Program-made: the position numbers and the translations under genes | NCBI GenBank assembly: GCA_026708505.1 | Contig: JAPOUU010000033.1 | Span: 1 to 64,000, forward strand | From: Hyphomicrobiales bacterium | Lineage (GTDB): Bacteria > Pseudomonadota > Alphaproteobacteria > JAPOUT01 | DNA length: 64,000 nt | Direction: 5' to 3' | Shown here: positions 58,227 to 64,000 of the stretch, piece by piece | Layout: every line of letters starts with the position of its first letter | How positions within the stretch are numbered: position 1 is the stretch's first letter | Notes under the pieces: model-generated | Databases searched by the model: none | What the model was told of the DNA's origin: nothing | What the model saw: the letters and a program-made list of their open reading frames with translations, nothing else

Positions 58227-60365
58227 ATGCTGGAAGTTATGCGTGAAGAAATTGAATGGGGCGGACGGACGTTATCGGTCGAGACGGGCAAAATTGCGCG
58301 CCAGGCCGATGGAGCGGTGGTTGCGCGCTATGGTGAAACGGTCGTGCTGGCAACGGTCGTAGCAGACAAGGGTTCGAGCGAGGAGCGGGATTTCTTTCCT
58401 CTCACCGTGAACTATCAAGAAAAGACTTATGCCGCCGGAAAGATTCCCGGCGGTTTTTTCAAGCGTGAAGCACGCCCTTCGGAAAAGGAGATTTTGGTTT
58501 CTCGTTTGATTGACCGTCCCATTCGCCCGATGTTTGAGAAGTCCTTTAACAGCGACACGCAGATTATTGCAACGGTTTTGTCGCACGACATGGAGAATGA
58601 TCCGGATATCGTGGCCATGGTTGCGGTTTCGGCGGCGCTGGAGATTTCGGGGCTGCCCTTCTTGGGACCGATTGCAGCGGCTCGCGTCGGCTATGACGGC
58701 GAGTCGTTTTTGTTGAATCCGACTCTGGACCAGATGCCGGACAGCAAGCTTGACCTTGTTGTTGCGGGCACGTCGGATGCGGTTTTGATGGTGGAGTCGG
58801 AAGCCGGCGAATTGAGCGCCGAAACGATGCTGGAAGCGGTGATGTTCGGGCAGGAAGGCTTCCGCCCGGTGGTGGAGATGATTCGCGCGCTGGGCAAGAA
58901 ATGCGCGAAGGAGCAATTTCACACGCCGAAACCCGCCGACGAGGCGCTGGCGTCGAAGGTCTCCTCAATGGCCGAAGAGGGCCTGCGCCGTGCTTACGAG
59001 ATTACCGTCAAGCAGGACAGGCAGCAGGCGTTGTCGCAGGCGCGCCAGGATGTGATTGCGCAATTGTGCGAGACGCCCGACGAGGCCGATGCCGCGAATG
59101 AAACGGCGGTGCGCGATTTGCTGAGCTCGCTGGAAAAACGCATTGTCCGCGGCGCAATACTTGATCAAGGTCACAGGATTGACGGACGCGACATGAAGAC
59201 CGTGCGCCCGATTGTCGCGGAGGCGGGAGTATTGCCGCGTACGCACGGAAGCGCGCTGTTCACGAGGGGAGAAACCCAGGCACTGGTGGTTACCACGCTC
59301 GGCACCGGCGAAGACGAGCAGTTTGTCGATGCGCTGGAAGGCACCTATAAGGAAAACTTTTTGCTGCACTACAATTTCCCTCCCTACAGCGTCGGCGAAA
59401 CGGGACGCGTCGGTTTTACCGGACGGCGGGAAATCGGGCACGGCAAGCTGGCATGGCGTGCCCTGCGCGCGGTATTGCCGACGAAGGAGTCGTTCCCGTA
59501 TACGCTTCGGCTGGTCTCCGAGATAACCGAGTCGAACGGTTCATCCTCGATGGCAACGGTGTGCGGCTCATCGCTGGCATTGATGGACGCGGGAGTTCCG
59601 ATTGCGCGTCCGGTTGCCGGCATTGCGATGGGGCTGATTAAGGAAGGCGACAAGTTCGCGGTGCTCTCGGACATTCTCGGAGACGAGGATCATCTCGGCG
59701 ACATGGATTTCAAGGTCGCCGGCACAGATCAGGGAATCACTTCCCTGCAGATGGACATCAAGATCACCGGTATCACCAAGGAGATTATGGAGCAGGCGCT
59801 GGGCCAGGCGCGCGAAGGCTGCTTGCACATTCTCGGCGAGATGACGAAGGCGCTGGACCAGGCGCGTCCGGAGATTGGCGAATATGCGCCGCGCATTGAG
59901 GTGATTAAGATTCCCCAAGAGAAGATTCGCGAAGTCATCGGCACCGGCGGAAAGGTTGTGCGCGAGATTGTCGAGACCACCGGCGCCAAGATTGACATCA
60001 GCGATGATGGAACGATCAAGGTCGCCTCGGGCAACGCGCAATCCATCAATGACGCGCTTGACCGCATTCGCGCGATCACCTCGGATCCGGAAGTCGGTCT
60101 TATCTATGACGGCACGGTTGTGAAGTTAATGAACTTCGGAGCATTTGTGAATTTCAAAGGTTCGTTCGGAAATCGCGACGGGCTTGTTCATATTTCGCAG
60201 ATTGTTCCGCGCCATGTCGAAAAGGTTGAGGACGTCCTCAAGCGAGGCGACAATGTTAAGGTGAAGTTGCTCGAGATTGACGATCGCGGCAAGATTCGCC
60301 TTTCCATGAAAGTCGTTAACCAGGAGACCGGCGAGGAAATCGCTCCGCAGCAAAAGTCCCGTTAA
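58227..60365 (+). CDS. pnp: Polyribonucleotide nucleotidyltransferase
   Basis: 712 residues. Two RNase PH-like cores ([60 protein letters not shown]), a KH domain ([20 protein letters not shown]) and an S1 domain ([20 protein letters not shown]). It degrades mRNA by phosphorolysis in the degradosome. GGAAAAGAGG precedes the ATG. Confidence 0.96.
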   Translation: MLEVMREEIEWGGRTLSVETGKIARQADGAVVARYGETVVLATVVADKGSSEERDFFPLTVNYQEKTYAAGKIPGGFFKREARPSEKEILVSRLIDRPIRPMFEKSFNSDTQIIATVLSHDMENDPDIVAMVAVSAALEISGLPFLGPIAAARVGYDGESFLLNPTLDQMPDSKLDLVVAGTSDAVLMVESEAGELSAETMLEAVMFGQEGFRPVVEMIRALGKKCAKEQFHTPKPADEALASKVSSMAEEGLRRAYEITVKQDRQQALSQARQDVIAQLCETPDEADAANETAVRDLLSSLEKRIVRGAILDQGHRIDGRDMKTVRPIVAEAGVLPRTHGSALFTRGETQALVVTTLGTGEDEQFVDALEGTYKENFLLHYNFPPYSVGETGRVGFTGRREIGHGKLAWRALRAVLPTKESFPYTLRLVSEITESNGSSSMATVCGSSLALMDAGVPIARPVAGIAMGLIKEGDKFAVLSDILGDEDHLGDMDFKVAGTDQGITSLQMDIKITGITKEIMEQALGQAREGCLHILGEMTKALDQARPEIGEYAPRIEVIKIPQEKIREVIGTGGKVVREIVETTGAKIDISDDGTIKVASGNAQSINDALDRIRAITSDPEVGLIYDGTVVKLMNFGAFVNFKGSFGNRDGLVHISQIVPRHVEKVEDVLKRGDNVKVKLLEIDDRGKIRLSMKVVNQETGEEIAPQQKSR

Positions 60366-60391
60366 TCCCGTTCGGAACGGCGAAATAACGA

Positions 60392-60418
60392 CAGTTCCCG
60401 GCAACGGGGAGTGAAGCC
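60392..60418 (+). terminator. Possible weak terminator after pnp
   Basis: CCGGC ... GCCGG followed by TTTT in the gap between convergent pnp and the DMSP lyase gene. The stem is short and the loop about 13 bases, so support is weak. Confidence 0.25.
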
Positions 60419-60453
60419 GGTTTTGGATCTTCCTGCCGGCCGTTCGCTTTGCA

Positions 60454-61767
60454 TCAGCCTAGAAGATTCTCTTCAAACGGATAACGGGTCAGGTTTTCAT
60501 GGCCGTCTTCGGTGAGGACGACCTGGTCTTCCAGCTTAACGCCTTCCTTGCCGCCGACTTCGCCGGCATATACCTCGACGCACAGGCACATGCCGGGCTC
60601 CAGAACGCCGTCGTAGCCATGCCCTTCGAGATCTTCGGGATAACGGATGGAGGGGTATTCATCACACAGCCCGACACCATGCATCATGACGCTGTATCGC
60701 TGGGCCCTGTACTCTTCGGGTAAAGCAAGCCCGGCTTGCGTCACTTCGCGGAAACTCATTCCCGGTTTCAGGATGCCCGCATTATACTGAATATGCTCGT
60801 AAGCCGCCTGATAGAGTTTCTTTTGTTCGTCCGTCGGTTTTGCATCGCCGATCATCCAGGTCCGCGATAAATCCGCACAGAACCCGTAAGGCCCGACCAG
60901 ATCCGTATCAAAGGCCAGCAGTTCGCCGTTTTGAACGACGCGGGGGCCGCATTCCTGAAACCACGGATTCGTGCGCGGTCCGGAAGAGAGGAGGCGGCAT
61001 TCAATCCATTCTCCGCCGCGACGAATGTTTTCCGCATGCAAAACCGCCCAGATATCGTTTTCCGTTATGCCCGGCACCGTTGCATCCTGCATCATCTTCA
61101 TGGAAATCTCGGTGGAGGCAATGGAAAAACGCATGGCATTCAACTCGTCCTCCCCTTTGATGACCCGGGCCTTCTCCATGACGTCTTGACCGTCGAAAAT
61201 CTCAAAACCCAGGCCGTCCAGCTCGCGCAAACCGGCAATTTCGATCTTATCGACCGCAAGGCGTTTGTTCTCGCCTGAATGCTCCCGGACCAGCGAGGCG
61301 AGGTCGTTGGCGAAATGACGGGCATGTTCGCGGGTGCGGTCGCCGGTTTCGAAATAGAAAAAAGACGCACCGCTTCGAACTTCCTTCACCAGGGGCAAAT
61401 GGGCGGAAAGATGTTCGCAGTTGTGAAAATCCCACAAAACCATGTATCCGGACGCCGCTACAAAACAGGCCCGCGCATGGTTGTGGGTGATCCACACCTG
61501 CATGTTGCTTGTGTCGCTGGCATAACGGATGTTCAGGGGGTCAAACAGCAAAACACCCGCCAAATCCCGTTTCTGAAGCTGCCCGACAATCCGTGCGAGG
61601 CGGTATTCCCTCATGCGGGAAAGATTCGGAGCGGTCAGGCCGAGTTCTTCCATCTCCCGAAACGCCAGATCGGTCGGGCCGGTTTCAACGCGGTCGTTAT
61701 TGTTCTCCGATCCGTCGGGCTTCCTTCGGCGGGAGGGGTCTATTTTTCTGTTTGATGAAGTAGTCAT
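60454..61767 (-). CDS. dddP: DMSP lyase DddP (M24 peptidase fold)
   Basis: 437 residues of creatinase/aminopeptidase-P fold. The N-terminus RKIDPSRRRKPDGSENNNDR and VETGPTDLAF match what I recall of roseobacter DddP, as do LLFDPLNIRYASDTSNMQVW, EWIECRLLSSGPRTNPWFQE and MHGVGLCDEYPSIRYP. The six metal ligands are present at D287, D289, D299, H363, E398 and E413; each is exactly 8 less than the DddP iron ligands I remember (D295, D297, D307, H371, E406, E421). The enzyme cleaves dimethylsulfoniopropionate to dimethyl sulfide and acrylate. It follows apt by about 90 bases on the same strand. A plain Xaa-Pro dipeptidase is the alternative but fits less well. Confidence 0.88.
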   Translation of the reverse strand: MTTSSNRKIDPSRRRKPDGSENNNDRVETGPTDLAFREMEELGLTAPNLSRMREYRLARIVGQLQKRDLAGVLLFDPLNIRYASDTSNMQVWITHNHARACFVAASGYMVLWDFHNCEHLSAHLPLVKEVRSGASFFYFETGDRTREHARHFANDLASLVREHSGENKRLAVDKIEIAGLRELDGLGFEIFDGQDVMEKARVIKGEDELNAMRFSIASTEISMKMMQDATVPGITENDIWAVLHAENIRRGGEWIECRLLSSGPRTNPWFQECGPRVVQNGELLAFDTDLVGPYGFCADLSRTWMIGDAKPTDEQKKLYQAAYEHIQYNAGILKPGMSFREVTQAGLALPEEYRAQRYSVMMHGVGLCDEYPSIRYPEDLEGHGYDGVLEPGMCLCVEVYAGEVGGKEGVKLEDQVVLTEDGHENLTRYPFEENLLG

Positions 61768-61858
61768 CGGGGCACAAGCGTCTCATCCTTACTCGGGCCG
61801 CCATTGTTGCACCATTTCGTTCGGGTTTGCAACGAGTCCGTATTTCGCGCTTTCTTCT

Positions 61859-62446
61859 TTATTCCTCGGCGTCAATTCGATACAGCGCATCAAAGGAAAT
61901 GTCGTTGTCCGGGCCGGCCTGCACCAGACGCTCCCGTCCGCCCAAATGGGCCAGTTCGATAACAAAGCGCGCGCCCGCGATTTTTCCCCGAGAACGCGTA
62001 ATGAGCTTAAAGGCGGCTTCCATGGTTCCCCCGGTTGCAAGCAGGTCGTCCACCACCAGGACCTTCGTGCCCTCGTGGATGCTATCGACATGAACTTCGA
62101 GTGATTCGGTTCCGTATTCGAGATCATAGTCTTGGCGAAAGGAGCGCCACGGAAGTTTCCCCGCTTTTCGCAACGGCACGAATCCCACGCCTAATTTGTG
62201 CGCCATCGCGCCGCCGAGAATAAAACCGCGCGCTTCAATGGCGGCGATGACATCGAAGGATGTTCCCCGGACGGAGCGCACCAAGCCCTCAATCACCTGG
62301 TAGAACGCTCCGGGATTTTGAAGCAGTGTTGTGATGTCCTGGAATAGAATTCCCTTGCGCGGAAAATCCGGTATTACGCGGACATGGCGCTTTATCAGCG
62401 CTTCAAGGGATTCGTCTTCTGTTTGCTTGGTGTGAACGAGTTTCAT
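61859..62446 (-). CDS. apt: Adenine phosphoribosyltransferase
   Basis: 195 residues. IPDFPRKGILFQDITTLLQN, AAIEARGFILGGAMAHKLG and the PRPP loop VLVVDDLLATGGTMEAAF are typical. It converts adenine plus PRPP to AMP. Overlaps mtnP by 4 bases; MtnP releases adenine from methylthioadenosine, so the two act in sequence. Confidence 0.95.
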   Translation of the reverse strand: MKLVHTKQTEDESLEALIKRHVRVIPDFPRKGILFQDITTLLQNPGAFYQVIEGLVRSVRGTSFDVIAAIEARGFILGGAMAHKLGVGFVPLRKAGKLPWRSFRQDYDLEYGTESLEVHVDSIHEGTKVLVVDDLLATGGTMEAAFKLITRSRGKIAGARFVIELAHLGGRERLVQAGPDNDISFDALYRIDAEE

Positions 62447-63315
62447 TTGCTTGCAAGCGCCCTTGCGGTGATTGCCTCCAGCTTCTTCAAAAGCTTGGGA
62501 TCGCGTAATTCCGGCGGTGTGATGATTGCGCGGTCAAGCACCGTGTCCAGGCCTTCGTTATCGTCCCCGCGTTCGGAGCCCAGCTGTTGCGCTATGTAGC
62601 GAACCAGTTTCTTCGAGCGTTCCGCATTTGCGCGCAGGACTTCTAGTATAGGGGTGACTTCAACGTTTTCGTGCTGTTCATGCCAGCAGTCGAAGTCTGT
62701 GACCATTGCGGCGGTTGCGTAGGGGATTTCGGCTTCGCGAGCAAGTTTTGCTTCGGGCATGTTGGTCATGCCGATGACGTCCCAATTCTGCGCGCGATAA
62801 TACAGCGATTCTGCCAGCGAAGAGAATTGAGGGCCTTCCATCGTGACGTATGTGCCGCCTCGATGGTGGTTGATGCCTTCGGCCTTGCATCCGGCTTCAA
62901 GGAAGTCCCCAAGGCGCTTGCTCACGGGCGATGCCATCGATACATGCGCGACCATTCCCTTGCCGAAGAAACTTTTTTCCCGTTTGTACGTCAGGTCGAC
63001 GAATTGGTCGAGGATGACGAAACAGCCGGGCACGAGTTCCTCGCGCAGTGAACCGCATGCCGAAAATGAAAGCAAATCGGTTACGCCGATGCTTTTGAGC
63101 GCGTAAATGTTTGCGCGATAGTTGATGTCGGAGGGTGTGAGGATGTGTCCGCGTCCGTGCCGAGGCAGGAACGCGATCTCAACGTCCCCGAGCCGCCCCC
63201 GCCGAATCTCGTCGGAAGGCTCGCCCCACGGGGTGGAGACGCTTTCCCAGCGCGCATCCTCCAGGTCAATGTCGTATATGCCGGAGCCTCCGATGACTCC
63301 CAGGAGTACACGCAT
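62443..63315 (-). CDS. mtnP: S-methyl-5'-thioadenosine phosphorylase
   Basis: 290 residues. LLGVIGGSGIYDIDLEDARW, FLPRHGRGHILTPSDINYRA, TYVTMEGPQFSSLAESLYYR and VIGMTNMPEAKLAREAEI mark the MTA/PNP family; AMVTDFDCWHEQHENV is typical of MTAP. It phosphorolyses methylthioadenosine from polyamine and quorum-signal synthesis. 32 bases after petC. Confidence 0.93.
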   Translation of the reverse strand: MRVLLGVIGGSGIYDIDLEDARWESVSTPWGEPSDEIRRGRLGDVEIAFLPRHGRGHILTPSDINYRANIYALKSIGVTDLLSFSACGSLREELVPGCFVILDQFVDLTYKREKSFFGKGMVAHVSMASPVSKRLGDFLEAGCKAEGINHHRGGTYVTMEGPQFSSLAESLYYRAQNWDVIGMTNMPEAKLAREAEIPYATAAMVTDFDCWHEQHENVEVTPILEVLRANAERSKKLVRYIAQQLGSERGDDNEGLDTVLDRAIITPPELRDPKLLKKLEAITARALASK

Positions 63316-63347
63316 AAAGCCGCCTTATTCGCAACCGCAACGCCGGA

Positions 63348-64000
63348 TTATTCCGGCTGTTGCCATTTGCGCCCCCGCCAGAGCTTTTTCGTGGCGAAAT
63401 AAAGCAATCCCGCGAGGATTACGAGGTAGATCATCACCTGGAACCCGATGCGCTTGCGTTGCTCCATGTGCGGGTTTGCCGCCCATGCAAGGAAGGTGGT
63501 GACATCCCGCGACATGTTGTCGACGGTTGCGGGGGTGTTGTCGGAGTATTCAACGATGTCCTCGAGGAGCGGAGGCGCCATGGCGATGAGTGCGCCCGGC
63601 ATCGCGAGATTGTAATGCTGGGTGTCGCTCATTTCCAAATCGGGAGGGGGCGTTTCCTCGTAGGATGTCAGGAGCGCATAGAGGTAGTTGGCGCCGTTCG
63701 GGCGTGCGTTGACGATGAGGGAAAGGTCGGGGGGAAGCGCGCCGCCGTTGGCCGCCCGGGCGGCTTGCGAATTGGGGAAGGGCGAGACGAATCTGTCACG
63801 CGGGAGCGCCGGACGGTCGAACATGTCGCCGAACTCGTCGGGTCCGTCCTGCACCGTGTAATTGGCGGCGATGGCTTTGACTTCGGCTTCGGTGAATTCC
63901 GGACCGCCCGTTTGCGAAAGGTTGCGATAGTGAAGGAACTGCAGGGAGTGGCATGCGGAGCAAACTTCCTGGTAGACCTTGAAGCCGCGGCGCAAGGCGT
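63348..64000 (-). CDS. petC: Cytochrome c1 (C-terminal part, cut by window edge)
   Basis: About 217 residues; the N-terminus lies beyond the right edge. The haem-binding motif is VYQEVCSACHSLQFLHYRNL. GALPPDLSLIVNARPNGANY-type sequence follows, and the axial-methionine region LAMPGALIAMAPPL. The C-terminal membrane anchor is VMIYLVILAGLLYFATKKLW. Subunit of the cytochrome bc1 complex, exposed to the periplasm. Confidence 0.94.
   Translation of the reverse strand, partial: ALRRGFKVYQEVCSACHSLQFLHYRNLSQTGGPEFTEAEVKAIAANYTVQDGPDEFGDMFDRPALPRDRFVSPFPNSQAARAANGGALPPDLSLIVNARPNGANYLYALLTSYEETPPPDLEMSDTQHYNLAMPGALIAMAPPLLEDIVEYSDNTPATVDNMSRDVTTFLAWAANPHMEQRKRIGFQVMIYLVILAGLLYFATKKLWRGRKWQQPE

Noticed and set aside
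60454-61767. Plain Xaa-Pro aminopeptidase annotation
   Set aside because: Long stretches outside the metal site match DddP as I recall it, and ligand spacing agrees at all six positions; DMSP lyase is the better call.

Overview
The window looks like a chromosome segment from a free-living, probably marine alphaproteobacterium. Three things suggest this. The gene orders mdh-sucC-sucD-sucA-sucB-lpd, hisH-hisA-hisF-hisE-coaA, rpoZ-spoT-pyrE-lepB-rnc-era-recO and petC-mtnP-apt are alphaproteobacterial. There is a complete DctP/DctQ/DctM TRAP uptake system. There is also a convincing DddP-type DMSP lyase with all six metal ligands. I cannot place it below class; a Rhodospirillales- or SAR116-like origin is a guess.

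Layout. 1-5.2 kb is the AT-richer right end of an integrated element: a truncated gene, a small membrane protein, a small ORF coupled to a large serine recombinase, and a second large serine recombinase whose frame runs through a tRNA-Gln gene. 5.3-10.9 kb holds tRNA-Phe, a cysteine-rich YkgJ-like protein, coaA, hisE, hisF, hisA (with a 3 x 15-residue repeat insertion), hisH, a DUF2628 protein, tRNA-Arg and a flavodoxin-like protein. 10.9-19.7 kb is a TCA-cycle operon on the minus strand. 19.8-24.9 kb has a decayed dctP copy, two small secreted paralogues sharing a C-terminal tail, and the intact TRAP operon. 24.9-31.7 kb is the rpoZ-spoT-...-recO operon. 31.8-36 kb has SRP RNA, dnaX, recR, a lipoprotein, rmuC and a coiled-coil membrane protein. 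36.2-40.2 kb has an alpha/beta hydrolase lipoprotein, a MipA/OmpV protein, an Xre regulator and a ferredoxin-reductase-like flavoprotein. 40.2-48.1 kb is addB-addA-trxA-anmK. 48.3-50.7 kb has hisB, an N6-adenine DNA methyltransferase and three copies of a promoter-hairpin-RBS module. 50.8-60.4 kb is the translation/RNA cluster hslV-rimP-nusA-infB-(rbfA-truB fusion)-rpsO-pnp. 60.5-64 kb has dddP, apt, mtnP and the end of petC.

The most unusual items are: a single ORF fusing RbfA and TruB; three diverged copies of a promoter plus GC-rich hairpin plus U-tract plus RBS upstream of the methyltransferase-hisB unit; the tandem-repeat insertion inside HisA; the recombinase gene that takes its last codons from the antisense strand of tRNA-Gln; and the pair of secreted proteins with matching ends and unrelated middles, lying between a dead and a live dctP. 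Several genes usual in these neighbourhoods (ybaB, ylxR, acpS/pdxJ, hslU) are absent from their expected places. All identifications are by reading sequence and recalled family knowledge; no database search was run.
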